A stretch of DNA of 64,000 nt from DASXYG01 sp036502625. GTDB lineage: Bacteria; Actinomycetota; Actinomycetes; Streptosporangiales; Streptosporangiaceae. Positions 42,847 to 52,663 of this stretch are shown here, one piece after another. Position numbers and translations under genes: made by a program. Where the stretch lies: assembly GCA_036502625.1 (NCBI GenBank), contig DASXYG010000125.1:1-64000 (forward strand). The letters are read 5' to 3'. The notes under the pieces are model-generated. The model was not told the DNA's origin. It saw only the letters and a list, made by a program, of their open reading frames with translations, and ran no database searches. How positions within the stretch are numbered: position 1 is the first letter of the stretch; every line of letters starts with the position of its first letter.

Positions 42847-44382
42847 TCAGCCTCTGCCGTACACGTGGACCTCGTAGATGTGGGCCTTGAATTGCGAGCC
42901 GTCCATGGGGAGCCGCGTGAACCAGATGTAGACGTACTGACCGCGGGCCTCCTGCGGCAGCTTCATGTCGAACGTGCCGACGCCGTTCGTGGACGTGGCC
43001 GCAACCGCGGCGTCGTACGGGCTCGTGGTGTTGCCGACGCGGACCTGGATGCGGCCGGGCTGCGCCATCTGGCCCACGTTGAGCTTCACGCTCGTCACGC
43101 CGACCTGCTTGCCCATGTCGAGCCGGATGCCGGTGCCCTTGCGGAGCCGGCCGAAGTCGGCGCCGTTGAAGTGCTGGCCGGACCAGTCGGTGTTCGGGTC
43201 GCCGTCGATCGCCCGGCCGACCTCGTCGGACTTCTCGGGGACGAGCGAGCCGTCGAGGGCGGCCTTGAGGCCGGACGCGGTCTGCGGCTTGAGCACCTGC
43301 GCCTGCGGCTGCTGGTTCTGGCCGTTCGTCGGCGTGGGGGTGGGCGTGGTGGTGCCGGACCCGCCGAAGTTGCGGCCGAGCATGACGCCGCCGACGCCGA
43401 TGGCGACCATCACGACGGCCACGACGAGCCCGATGATCAGCTTGCCGATCAGCGGTGGGCGCTTGGTCGGGCGCTGGGGGTAGTTCCCGGTGGGGCCGGC
43501 GGTGGGGCCGACGGCGGAGGTGTGCTGCGCGGCGTGGGCACCGCCGCGGTTGGCGGCCGCCGGTTGCTGCTGCGGCGGCCGCGGCGGGGGGCTCGGCAGC
43601 GAGGACGCGGGCAGCGGTATGTGCCGCGGGACGGTGGACAGGGCGTCGGCCATCTGCGCGGGCGTACTGATCGGATCACCACGCCGCGCGCCCGGGAAGA
43701 GCGCGCGGCAGACGACCGAATCCAGATTCCCCGGCACCCCGGCGCGTACTTGGCGCGGGGTGACGGGTTGGGCGCCTTCGGCGACCGGGGCCGCCGGGAG
43801 GCCGACGTCCTCCGGGCCGGGCCACAGGCCGGTGAGGCCGGCGTAGAGCAGCCGGCCGAGGCCGTGGGTGTCGGCGAGCGCGGGCTGGTCGGAGGAGATT
43901 CCGGCGAGCGCGGCCTCGAGCCCGATGCCGACGACCTTGACGGTGCCGCCGGCGCTGAACAGCAGGGAGCGGGGGGTGAGGCAGAGGTGGGAGAGGCCGG
44001 CTGCGTGGGCGGCGGTGAGCGCCTCGGCGGCCTCGGCGACGAGACCGGCGGCGCGGTTCGGATCGGGTGCGCCGCCGGACAGGAGCTTGTGGAAGTACTC
44101 CCCGGTGACCCATTCCATGACGACGTACGCGTGTTCGGCGCGGTCGTCGGCGTCGAAGACCTGGACGACACGGGAGTCGGTGAGGCGGCTCGCGGCGCGG
44201 GCCGCGGTCACCACCTCGCTCGTACGGGGGAAGTCGTCGGAGAAGGTGAGCATGGACACGGACCGGGCAAGCGTCTCGTCGGTGGCTCTCCACATCGTGG
44301 AGCCACCGTTCTGACTCACCCGCTCTTCAAGGCGGTATCGGCCCGCGAAGCGGGTCCCCGGTTCGATCATCGACGTGCTCAT
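42847..44382 (-). CDS. Pseudokinase with transmembrane and C-terminal F5/8-like domain
   Basis: A 511-residue protein. Residues 1-250 form a Ser/Thr-kinase-like fold (RYRLEERVSQNGGSTMWRAT), but the catalytic lysine site reads RSVSMLTF, HRD is replaced by HLC in SHLCLTPRSLLF, and DFG by VGIG, so it cannot be an active kinase. A Pro/Gln linker, one transmembrane helix (LIIGLVVAVVMVAIGVGGVML) and an extracytoplasmic sugar-binding-like domain follow. In mycobacteria the equivalent is fused to MurJ and binds FhaA when phosphorylated. Here it is a separate gene. Confidence 0.9.
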   Translation of the reverse strand: MSTSMIEPGTRFAGRYRLEERVSQNGGSTMWRATDETLARSVSMLTFSDDFPRTSEVVTAARAASRLTDSRVVQVFDADDRAEHAYVVMEWVTGEYFHKLLSGGAPDPNRAAGLVAEAAEALTAAHAAGLSHLCLTPRSLLFSAGGTVKVVGIGLEAALAGISSDQPALADTHGLGRLLYAGLTGLWPGPEDVGLPAAPVAEGAQPVTPRQVRAGVPGNLDSVVCRALFPGARRGDPISTPAQMADALSTVPRHIPLPASSLPSPPPRPPQQQPAAANRGGAHAAQHTSAVGPTAGPTGNYPQRPTKRPPLIGKLIIGLVVAVVMVAIGVGGVMLGRNFGGSGTTTPTPTPTNGQNQQPQAQVLKPQTASGLKAALDGSLVPEKSDEVGRAIDGDPNTDWSGQHFNGADFGRLRKGTGIRLDMGKQVGVTSVKLNVGQMAQPGRIQVRVGNTTSPYDAAVAATSTNGVGTFDMKLPQEARGQYVYIWFTRLPMDGSQFKAHIYEVHVYGRG

Positions 44383-44543
44383 GGCAGCGTTCGGTCGCTC
44401 CTACGATCGCGCAGCGCTGGTCCGGCCCTCGACCCTCCTCGGACCCCCGGACGGGCGAGTACCTACGGACTGTCCCGCACCATGCTAGGTCGTGCGGTCT
44501 GTCCGTAAGGCTTACCTCCATCCTGCTCGTGTAATCGTTACCT

Positions 44544-44568
44544 GACGCTCCGCCGATGAAGTCGTTCC
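44544..44568 (-). promoter_or_regulatory. SigM-type ECF promoter upstream of the pseudokinase-sigM operon
   Basis: On the minus strand GGAAC (plus-strand GTTCC 44564-44568) is followed after exactly 16 bp by CGTC (plus-strand GACG 44544-44547). That spacing and sequence match ECF/SigM promoters. It lies about 160 nt before the pseudokinase start, in a 240-bp gap that otherwise shows no feature. Confidence 0.68.
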
Positions 44569-44622
44569 TGGTCGGCAGGCGTTCCGTTCGGGGTACTCCG
44601 GAAAAGTCGCGAAGGTCTAAGG

Positions 44623-46278
44623 CTACGCCCTTCGGCCCGGTAGCTTCGCCCGGACCATCCCGATCAAGGTGGACACCTCTCCGGCCCCCACCTTCCTGGC
44701 GAAAAGGACGTACAGCAGCATGCCGATGCCGCCGCCGACGACCAGGATCAGCACGGACGTGACGGCGCCGCGGCCGAGGACCTCGTTGAAGCCGAGGGTC
44801 ATCGCGTAGCCGAAGATCAGCGCCGGAATGCCCGCGATGAAAAGACGGCCGATGGTGGTCGCGACACGCCGGCCGTCCAGCCCGCCGATGCGGCGGGAGA
44901 GCACCCGCCAGGCGATCAGCGACCCGATGATGTACGGCACCCAGTAGCCGACGGCGAGGCCGGGGACGATCAGGTTCGGCGGGAGCAGCAGCGACGAGGT
45001 GACGTTCAGGCCGATGCCGATGCCGATGTTGACGAAGCTGATCAGCGCCGGGGTGCGGGTGTCCTTCATCGCGTAGAAGACGCGGAGCAGGAGCTGGAAC
45101 GCCGCGAAGGGCACCAGGCCGAGCGCGAACGCCTGGATGACGTAGCCGAGGAAGGCGCCGTCGGCCGAGCTGGCGTTGCCGTGGCCGAACAGCAGCGCGC
45201 CGGCGGGCTCGCCGAACACCAGCATGCCGAACGACGCGGGGACCAGCAGGACGGCCGAGACGCGCAGGCCGTTGGAGAAGTCGTCGCGGACGAGGTCGTA
45301 CTGGGCGTCGGCGGCGTTGCGGCTCATGCGCGGCAGCAGCGCGGTGATCACGGAGACGGCGATGATGGCGTACGGGAGCTGGAACATCTGGTACGCGTTG
45401 GCGTACGGCGTGAGGCCCGCGCCGTAGTGCAGGCCCGCCTCGCGCGCCTGCTCGCCCGCGGAGTTCGCGAACCGCGTGGCGACCAGGAACCCGGCCTGCG
45501 TGACGACGACGTAGAGGAACGTCCAGCTCGCCATGCGGCCCATCTCGGCGAGGCCGAGCTTGCGGAAGTCGAAGCGCGGGCGCCAGCGGAAGCCGACGGC
45601 GCGCATGGACGGCATCAGCGCGAGGGTCTGCAGGACGATGGCGCCGGTGGTGCCGATGCCGAGGAGCTGGATCTCGAACGGCGTGATGGAGTCGGCGGTG
45701 ACCATGTGGCCGTGGGTGATGACCATGAACGCCAGGCCGACCGCGATGATCACGACGTTGTTGATCACCGGTGTCCACATGGGGGCGCCGAAGCGGTCGC
45801 GGGTGTTCAGCACGGCGCTCTGGTACGCGTTCACGCCGTAGAAGAAGATCTGCGGGAAGAAGAACAGCGCGAACAGGATCGCCAGGTGGCGCTGGGCCGG
45901 GGAGACGTCGCCGATGTACATGTCGACGATGGGGCCGGCGAGGATCATCGCGACGGCCGTCACGGCGAGCAGGCCGATGACGAGCAGGGTGTACAGCCGC
46001 TGGGTGTAGGCCATGCCGTCGTCGGAGTCGCGCTTGTTGGCGCGCACGAGCATGGGCAGCACGACGCTGGTCATGGTGCCGCCGAGGACGAGGTCGTGGA
46101 TGCTGTTCGGCAGCGTGTTGGACGTGTTGAACGCGTCGCCGACGGCGCCGGTGCCCAGGGCGTAGACGATCACGGCCGTACGGACGAAGCCGGTGATGCG
46201 GGAGGCGACCGTGCCGAGCGCCATGATCGCGCTGGACTGGGCCAGCTTGCGTACCGGGTTACGGGCGACGGTGCTCAC
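44623..46278 (-). CDS. murJ: Lipid II flippase MurJ (MviN)
   Basis: A 551-residue polytopic protein with about 14 hydrophobic segments. It opens LAQSSAIMALGTVASRITGF, then AFNTSNTLPNSIHDLVLGG, and later AFALGLVPFAAFQLLLRVFYAM-K, all typical of MurJ. It moves lipid II across the membrane for peptidoglycan synthesis. GTG 46278 lies inside the upstream gene (20-nt overlap). It ends cleanly after the membrane domain and lacks the C-terminal pseudokinase fused in mycobacteria. Confidence 0.95.
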   Translation of the reverse strand: MSTVARNPVRKLAQSSAIMALGTVASRITGFVRTAVIVYALGTGAVGDAFNTSNTLPNSIHDLVLGGTMTSVVLPMLVRANKRDSDDGMAYTQRLYTLLVIGLLAVTAVAMILAGPIVDMYIGDVSPAQRHLAILFALFFFPQIFFYGVNAYQSAVLNTRDRFGAPMWTPVINNVVIIAVGLAFMVITHGHMVTADSITPFEIQLLGIGTTGAIVLQTLALMPSMRAVGFRWRPRFDFRKLGLAEMGRMASWTFLYVVVTQAGFLVATRFANSAGEQAREAGLHYGAGLTPYANAYQMFQLPYAIIAVSVITALLPRMSRNAADAQYDLVRDDFSNGLRVSAVLLVPASFGMLVFGEPAGALLFGHGNASSADGAFLGYVIQAFALGLVPFAAFQLLLRVFYAMKDTRTPALISFVNIGIGIGLNVTSSLLLPPNLIVPGLAVGYWVPYIIGSLIAWRVLSRRIGGLDGRRVATTIGRLFIAGIPALIFGYAMTLGFNEVLGRGAVTSVLILVVGGGIGMLLYVLFARKVGAGEVSTLIGMVRAKLPGRRA

Positions 46279-48574
46279 GTACGTTCCCTGAACTCATCCC
46301 GGGTTCTCCTGGGGTGCTCGGACGGTGGTCGTCGGGGTGGGCGCCGTCGGCCGGGCCCGCGGGATCGGCCGGATCGGCCGGATCGGGCTTGGGGGCGTCG
46401 GAGCTGGAGGCTACCTTCACCGCGTTGGGGACGGAACCATCCGGGCCGCTCGCGGCGGGCTCGGAGGTGGCGGGCTTGCCGCCGTCGTCGCGGGTGCGCG
46501 ACCGGCGGCGCAGGATGCGCACGACCGCGGCGATGACCAGCACGGCGAGCGCGGCGCCGGTGATCCAGGACGCGGTCTGGCCGATGTTCGTGGCCTGGAT
46601 CTTCATCTCGACCGGCGGGTTGATCGGCTTGCCGTCGGCGGTGGCCAGTTCGAGGCGGAGCTTCGTCACGGTCACGGCGCGGGCGGTGACGGGGACGTGC
46701 ACGGTGTACTTGCTCTGCGGGCCGACGTGGATCGTGTGGTTGTACGACCCGATCGAGATGCTGGTGGACTCCGGGGCGGTGACGTTCACCCGGACCGTCG
46801 CGGTGTTGGCTTCGTGCGCCTCGGCGCTGCCGTCTCCGGCGTCGAGGTCGTTGGCGATGGTCACCGGGATCTGCGCCTCGGAGCCGCCGAGGGTGACCGA
46901 CGCGCGGTTGACGAAGTTGACCTTCTGGCTGGTCTGGTCGACCGACCAGTGGACGCGTTCGCGGAGGCGGCGCGCGCGGGTGGGGCTGCTGCGCCACGCC
47001 GAGGACTCCATGCGGTACGTGGCCAGTTGGTCGGGCGCGGTGCCGCCGGGGAAGATGCTGCCGAACCGGCGCGCGCGCGTACGGATGTCGGCGACCTTGC
47101 CGAGGTAGCGCTGGCCGAGCTCGTCCTGCTGCTCGGCGCTGGTGTACTCCAGCTTGCGGTCCAGCTTCGGGCCGGCTTTCGCGGACGTCGCGGACACCGG
47201 CTTGATCCACGGGACCTGGCGGGTGTCGTTGAGCAGCGCCTCGGGCAGCCCGTTCGCAGGGTCCCACCGGCGGGGCGGCGCGACGACGACCGTACGCGGG
47301 GAGTTCGGCAGCTCGGCGGTGATCAGCGCGGTCTCGGCGAGGAACCGCTGCTCGGTGACCGCGGCCGAGGTCTGCTCCTGGGTGCCGCCGAGGACGTCGC
47401 TCAGGGTTGGGTCCGTAAGAAGGACCTTGACGCTTCCGTTGGAGGTGGGGAGCCGGGCCACGCCGTCGGGCGTGTAGCTGAGCTGCGTGGACGTCGGCAG
47501 CGCGCGCTGGCTGAGGACGACCGTATGGGCGCCGGCGAAGGCGAGGACGTCCATGGTGTCGGCGTCGGCGAGGCCCTGCGACGGCCACGCGAGGTCGGTG
47601 GCCGGGGCGCGCTTGAGGAGCCGCTGGGTGATCTGCGCGCCGTCGCGGATCGCGGGCTTCACGTCGTCGTCGAGGCCGGCGCGGGTGACGGCGGCGGCGT
47701 CGATGTCGCCGTACGGCAGGGTGGCGAGCGGCGAGTTGCCCACCGCGGTCTTGAGACGGCCGAGCCAGGCGGTCGCGTCGGAGTCGGCGGGCTCGGTCTT
47801 CGTGCTGTTGCCGCTGCCGATCACCTGGTGGGGCCGGGAGATGCCGTCGACGTCGTCGAGCAGGGACGGGTCGACCATCCAGGTCAGCGGCACCTTGTGG
47901 GCGTTGCGCACACCGGCGTCGACCAGGCGGGACAGCCGGCCGCGGCTGACGATCGACTGGCCGAGCGAGGAGTCCATGTACGTCTTGTTGTCGGCGCGGC
48001 GCGGGCGGTCGACGATCGGCCACAGCCAGGCGATCTTCGTCGGGCGGTACGCCGGGCTCTTCGTGCCGTACGTGAGGAACGTGCGCTGCTGGGCCAGCGA
48101 ACGGCCCGCCGCGTCGACCGCGTCGACCGCGATCGGGTAGACGCCGAGGGTGTCGGGCAGGCCGAGCCGGGAGACCGGGACCTTCAGCGACCAGTTGGCC
48201 GAGGACTTCGCGCGGACGCCGTGGGCGAGTGTGCCCTGCGTGGCGACGCTCTGCGGGTCGGCCGAGCCGGCGGTGTCGTCGGCGTAGAGCTTGAGCTGGC
48301 TGCGGCTCGGCAGGGCACGCGAGCTGTAGCGCAGCCGGACGGTGACGCTCGGCATGGCGTTGGCCGAGGAGTTGACGATGCGGCCGGACAGCCGGACGAC
48401 CGCCTTCGGGTTCGCGGCCTTCGGGCTGAAGTGGTCGATCGAGATGCGCGCGCTGGGTGTCGCCGGCGCGGCGCCGGCCGCGTGAGGGGACAGGGTGGCC
48501 GCCGGGAGCGCGACCATCAGGCCGCACAGCGCGAGGGACGCGCCGCGCGCCAGTGGGCCGCGCGCGCGCCTCAT
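46259..48574 (-). CDS. DUF6049 secreted/membrane protein upstream of murJ
   Basis: A 771-residue exported protein. It has a signal peptide (RRARGPLARGASLALCGLMV), two long extracytoplasmic beta-rich regions, a transmembrane helix near the C-terminus (WITGAALAVLVIAAVVRILR) and an acidic-proline cytoplasmic tail. It is the conserved gene before murJ (compare Rv3909), with unknown function in envelope biogenesis. ATG 48574 has GCGGAGCGC upstream. The frame open to 48916 is Arg/Pro-rich with no signal peptide, so I excluded it. Confidence 0.85.
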   Translation of the reverse strand: MRRARGPLARGASLALCGLMVALPAATLSPHAAGAAPATPSARISIDHFSPKAANPKAVVRLSGRIVNSSANAMPSVTVRLRYSSRALPSRSQLKLYADDTAGSADPQSVATQGTLAHGVRAKSSANWSLKVPVSRLGLPDTLGVYPIAVDAVDAAGRSLAQQRTFLTYGTKSPAYRPTKIAWLWPIVDRPRRADNKTYMDSSLGQSIVSRGRLSRLVDAGVRNAHKVPLTWMVDPSLLDDVDGISRPHQVIGSGNSTKTEPADSDATAWLGRLKTAVGNSPLATLPYGDIDAAAVTRAGLDDDVKPAIRDGAQITQRLLKRAPATDLAWPSQGLADADTMDVLAFAGAHTVVLSQRALPTSTQLSYTPDGVARLPTSNGSVKVLLTDPTLSDVLGGTQEQTSAAVTEQRFLAETALITAELPNSPRTVVVAPPRRWDPANGLPEALLNDTRQVPWIKPVSATSAKAGPKLDRKLEYTSAEQQDELGQRYLGKVADIRTRARRFGSIFPGGTAPDQLATYRMESSAWRSSPTRARRLRERVHWSVDQTSQKVNFVNRASVTLGGSEAQIPVTIANDLDAGDGSAEAHEANTATVRVNVTAPESTSISIGSYNHTIHVGPQSKYTVHVPVTARAVTVTKLRLELATADGKPINPPVEMKIQATNIGQTASWITGAALAVLVIAAVVRILRRRSRTRDDGGKPATSEPAASGPDGSVPNAVKVASSSDAPKPDPADPADPAGPADGAHPDDHRPSTPGEPGMSSGNVREHRRP

Positions 48575-49015
48575 GAGCGCTCCGCAGGGAGCGCGCGGGT
48601 GCGCGGCGTGACCACCGGATGGGACGGTCGAACACCGGCGAGGAGGGGGAAGTGAGGATGCACGGTCTTCGTTGCCCGGCCGCGCGAGACGGCGGACCAG
48701 TCGGGGACGGTGCCCTGGGGGGCGCGGACGCCGCCGACGATACCGGCTCCACCGAGCGCCCCGCGGCCACTGCGCGGGACGGCGTTCGCCCGCGCGACGC
48801 GCACCGGGCCGTCTGTGGAACGGCGGCGGATGCGATCGCGGCGGCGAGACGTACGGCACTCGCTGGGCACGGACCAAGCGTAGATGCCCGGCGCCGTAAG
48901 AAGGCCGCTCGTCCACAGGTGTGCCCTTTGACGCATCCGCGCGTGCCCGGAGTCTGGGAGGCTGGTGCCGGCAGCCAATCGCGTTTCGCTTCGTCTTCTT
49001 GAGGACTTAACCTCG
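48575..49015. other. Divergent DUF6049/pcnA intergenic region
   Basis: This 441-bp gap shows no supportable gene. Frames are Arg/Pro-rich. In mycobacteria a Nudix gene lies here, and I see no Nudix box. A weak -35 TTGACG is at about 48931. No operator is evident. Confidence 0.4.
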
Positions 49016-50473
49016 ATGCCCGTGTCCAATCAGTCGTCCCTCACCGATGCCCAGCGCAAGGCCATCGCCGAATTGCTGGGCAGGATCTCCCCTGCCGTCG
49101 ACGATCTCGGTCGTCGTTTCCACGCGGCGGGCCATGAAATCGCGCTGGTCGGCGGCTCCGTACGAGACGCCTTCCTCGGCCGGCTCGGGCACGACCTGGA
49201 CCTCACCACCGACGCGCTGCCCGACCAGGTGCTGGAGATCGTCCGTGAGTGGGCCGACGCGGTGTGGACGATCGGCATCGACTTCGGCACCATCGGCCTG
49301 CGGAAGAACGGCTTCCAGCTAGAGATCACGACCTACCGCAGCGAGTCCTACAACCCGAAGTCGCGCAAGCCCGACGTGGCGTACGGCAAGAGCCTCGACG
49401 AGGACCTCCGCCGCCGCGACTTCACGGTCAACGCGATGGCCGCGCGGCTGCCCGGCCTGGAGTTCGTCGACCCGCACGGCGGCCTCGCCGACCTGCGCGC
49501 CCGCCTGCTGCGCACACCCGGCCTCCCGGAGGACTCCTTCGACGACGACCCGCTGCGCATGATGCGCGCCGCGCGGTTCGCCGCCCAGCTCGACTTCACG
49601 GTCGCGCCCGAGGTGCTGGCCGCGATGGGCGACATGGCGGCCCGGATCGAGATCGTCTCCGCCGAGCGGGTGCGCGACGAACTGTCCAAGCTGCTGCTCG
49701 GCGCGCAGCCCCGGCTCGGCATCGCGCTGCTGGTCGACACCGGCCTGGCCGACCGGGTCCTGCCGGAGATCCCGAAGCTGCGGCTGGAGATCGACGAGCA
49801 CCACCGCCACAAGGACGTCTACGAGCACTCCCTCACCGTGCTCGACCAGGCGATCGAGCTAGAGGAGCGCTACGACCTGCGCGACGACCTGGTCACCCGG
49901 CTCGCCGCGCTGCTGCACGACATCGGCAAGCCGAAGACCCGCTCGTTCGAGGACGCCGGCCGGGTGACGTTCCACCACCACGAGGTCGTCGGGGCGTCGA
50001 TGGTGAAGAGCCGCCTCACCGCGCTGCGCTACCCGAAGGACGTCGTGAAGGACGTCTCCAAGCTGGTCGAGCTGCACCTGCGGTTCCACGGCTACGGCCG
50101 CGGCGAGTGGACCGACTCCGCGGTGCGCCGCTACGTCCGCGACGCCGGGCCGCTGCTCTCCCGGCTGCACATCCTCACCCGCGCCGACTGCACGACGCGC
50201 AACAAGCGGAAGGCCGCCGCGCTGGCCCGAGCGTACGACGACCTCGAGAAGCGGATCGAGCGGCTGGGCAAGGAGGAGGAGCTGGCCCAGATGCGGCCCG
50301 ACCTCGACGGCAACGAGATCCAGGAGGTCCTGGGTATCAAGCCAGGACCCACCGTCGGCAAGGCCTACAAGTTCCTGCTCGACCTGCGCATCGAGCACGG
50401 CCCGCTCGGCAAGGAAGCGGCGCGCGAGCGGCTGCGGGAGTGGGCGCGCGAGCAGGGCGCCGCGCCAGCCTGA
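49016..50473 (+). CDS. pcnA: CCA tRNA nucleotidyltransferase
   Basis: A 485-residue class II CCA-adding enzyme. The nucleotidyltransferase motif is IALVGGSVRDAFLGRLGHDLDLTTDA. The template region is EDLRRRDFTVNAMA and DPLRMMRAARFAAQLDF. An HD domain has LLHDIGKPKTR. It adds CCA to tRNA 3' ends, and the tRNA-Ile in this window lacks encoded CCA. ATG 49016 has GAGGAC upstream. GTG 48965 with GGGAGG is a real alternative. Confidence 0.93.
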   Translation: MPVSNQSSLTDAQRKAIAELLGRISPAVDDLGRRFHAAGHEIALVGGSVRDAFLGRLGHDLDLTTDALPDQVLEIVREWADAVWTIGIDFGTIGLRKNGFQLEITTYRSESYNPKSRKPDVAYGKSLDEDLRRRDFTVNAMAARLPGLEFVDPHGGLADLRARLLRTPGLPEDSFDDDPLRMMRAARFAAQLDFTVAPEVLAAMGDMAARIEIVSAERVRDELSKLLLGAQPRLGIALLVDTGLADRVLPEIPKLRLEIDEHHRHKDVYEHSLTVLDQAIELEERYDLRDDLVTRLAALLHDIGKPKTRSFEDAGRVTFHHHEVVGASMVKSRLTALRYPKDVVKDVSKLVELHLRFHGYGRGEWTDSAVRRYVRDAGPLLSRLHILTRADCTTRNKRKAAALARAYDDLEKRIERLGKEEELAQMRPDLDGNEIQEVLGIKPGPTVGKAYKFLLDLRIEHGPLGKEAARERLREWAREQGAAPA

Positions 50474-50492
50474 GCCTGTCCGGCCGCGGTCG

Positions 50493-51989
50493 TCACGCGG
50501 GCACGGGCGCGCCGAACCACCGGGCCAGCGCCGCGGTGGGCGCCGCGCCCGAGTTGCCCGTACGCGCGGCCCAGCAGACGTGGCCGTCGGGGCGGACGAG
50601 CACGGCCGCAAGATCGCGCATCCCGAGATGGTCGACGGGCCGTACGGCGACGTGGTCGACGCCCGGGTGCCGTACGCACCGCTCGCCGGACGCCTGGAAC
50701 GACAGGTGCAGGCCGCGCCCGGTGCGCGTGAGGCGGCTCAGCCGGGTCGGGCCGTCCGGCGTCACGAGGTCCAGGTCGGGCAGGTAGCGGCCGAGCAGCG
50801 GGTCCGCCGGTGCGTCCGGCATGGGGTAGCGGATGCCGAGCCCGGAGATCGTCTCGGCCAGGTGGCGGTTGGTGTCCGGCAGCGCGAGCAGTTCGGTTAC
50901 CACGCCGCGCAGCGCCGCGACGTCGTCGTCGGGAACGCCGAGCACGCCCTGCGCGCGGCCGTACGCCAGCACGCGCGCGGCCACCGGGTGGCGTTCGTCG
51001 TGGTAGCTGTCGAGCAGGCCGTCCGGCGCGTGGCCGCGGACCTGCGCGGCGAGCTTCCAGCCGAGGTTGAACGCGTCCTGCAGGCCGAGGTTGAGGCCCT
51101 GGCCGCCGGTGGGCGCGTGGATGTGCGCGGCGTCGCCGGCGAGCAGCACCCGGCCGTCGCGGTAGCGCTCGGCCTGGCGCGCCGCGTCGGTGAACCGCGA
51201 CGCCCACTGGATGCGCCGCAGCGTGAGCGCGTCGCCGTACGCGTTCCGGAGCGCGGCGCGCACCTCGTCGCCGGTGACCGGCGCGTCCCGGTCGGTGACC
51301 TGCTGCTCCGGGCCGGCGAAGACGATGCGGTGCAGGCCGCCGGCCAGCGGCACGATCGTGAGGACCCGGCCGTCGCGCGGCGTGAGGGACGGCAGCGCCC
51401 AGGCGTCAGGGATGGCGCCGCCGGGGTCGGCGAGCGCGACGTCGGCGACGACCGCCCGCACGCGGGCGTCGCGGCCCGGGAACGGCACCGCGGCGAGCTT
51501 GCGCACCGCGCTGCGTCCTCCATCGCAACCGACCAGATAGCGTCAGGTCAGGTCGTACGTTCCGGTGTCCGTGGCGATCGTCGCGGTGACGCGCTCGGCG
51601 TCCTGGGCGAGGCCCGTGAGGGTGTGGCCGCGCTCGATGCGGACGCCGTGGCGCGCGAGGCGCTCCTCGAGGAGGGCCTCGACGCGGGCCTGCGGGATGC
51701 CGACCTGGTACGGGTGCCGGGTGTCCAGCGCGGTGTAGTCGAGCGGGGTGTCCAGGCCGGCGAAGTGCCCGGCGGGGATGCGGTCCAGCGCCTGGTCCAG
51801 CAGCGGGTCGAGGAGGCCGCGGAGGTCCAGGGCCTCGGCGGACCGCGGCTGGAGGTTCAGCGCCTTGGACAGGCCGATGCGCTCGGGAAGCCGCTCCAGC
51901 ACGGTCGTCCGTACGCCCGCCAGGCCCAGTTCGTTCGCGAGCATCAGGCCCGCCGGGCCGCCGCCCGTCACGATCACGTCGGTGTCCAT
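50493..51989 (-). pseudogene. FAD-dependent monooxygenase split by one in-frame TGA
   Basis: The 499-codon reading frame begins at ATG 51989 (MDTDVIVTGGGPAGLMLANE) and stays in one frame to 50493, interrupted only by TGA at codon 149 (51543-51545). The residues just after the stop are RYLVGCDGGRSAVRK, the DG motif, and the GD motif GDAAHIHAPTGGQGLNLGL follows. FAD-binding and catalytic parts are therefore intact on either side. It is an aromatic-hydroxylase type (PheA/TfdB-like). Nonsense mutation, sequencing error or suppression are possible. The VC0807/TetR operon upstream is intact. Confidence 0.85.
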
Positions 51990-52015
51990 GGTTCCTCGAT
52001 TCCGTGTCGCCGCGG

Positions 52016-52663
52016 TCAGGCGCGGAGGTTGCGGCGCTTGGTGTAGATGACGTGGAACAGCACCATCGGCACGACGATGACCGGCCAGACCAGGTGCATC
52101 GCGGCGGGCGCCGCGTCGACGGGCAGGGTGTAGGCGAAGGCGAGGTTGACCACGGCGTTGAGCACGGTGGCGACGCCCCAGACGATCGTCAGGACGCGGA
52201 GGCCGTGGCGGAACGCGGCGTCGTGCTCCCAGCGCGCGGCCCACTGCGCGGCGCCCTCCGCGCCGACCTTCGTGATCACGAAGCTGCGGAACACGGTCAT
52301 CAGCGCGGGGCGGCCGACGACGACCGACCCGAGGAACCAGACGCCGGCCAGCCCGATGAGCATGCCCGACCAGGCGTCCCGTACGAGCATCAGCCGCGGG
52401 TCGCCGGTGAGCGCCGACAGGACGAGCCCGACCGCCACGGCGGTGAGGATGAACAGCGCGAAGTACTCCAACTGGCGGCGGCTGATGAGCCGGTGGACGA
52501 TGACCGCGACCGGCACGACCGCCGAGAGCAGCAGCGCCCACCACTGGGCCACTCCGGCGAGGCGCAGCCCGTAGAACACGCCGAGCGGGAGGACGAGGTC
52601 GGTGAGCAGCGACAGGACGATCGCCTTGCGGCCGCTCGCCGGATGCGTCGCGGTGTCCGTCAT
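52016..52663 (-). CDS. VC0807-family integral membrane protein
   Basis: A 215-residue membrane protein with about six hydrophobic segments (AIVLSLLTDLVLPLGVFYGL, WWALLLSAVVPVAVIVHRLI, YFALFILTAVAVGLVLSAL, MLIGLAGVWFLGSVVVG, and two C-terminal helices). It fits the VC0807 family of unknown function. The start overlaps the TetR stop (ATGA 52660-52663), so it belongs to that TetR operon, perhaps together with the broken monooxygenase 26 nt downstream. Confidence 0.8.
   Translation of the reverse strand: MTDTATHPASGRKAIVLSLLTDLVLPLGVFYGLRLAGVAQWWALLLSAVVPVAVIVHRLISRRQLEYFALFILTAVAVGLVLSALTGDPRLMLVRDAWSGMLIGLAGVWFLGSVVVGRPALMTVFRSFVITKVGAEGAAQWAARWEHDAAFRHGLRVLTIVWGVATVLNAVVNLAFAYTLPVDAAPAAMHLVWPVIVVPMVLFHVIYTKRRNLRA

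Noticed and set aside
48575..48916. N-terminal extension of the DUF6049 protein and small frames in the gap
   Set aside because: They are Arg/Pro-rich with no signal peptide or domain, and the downstream ATG at 48574 is a proper start with a signal peptide.
51543..51545. Selenocysteine reading of the in-frame TGA
   Set aside because: The position is not catalytic in this family and no SECIS-like hairpin or selenocysteine machinery is evident. A nonsense change is simpler.
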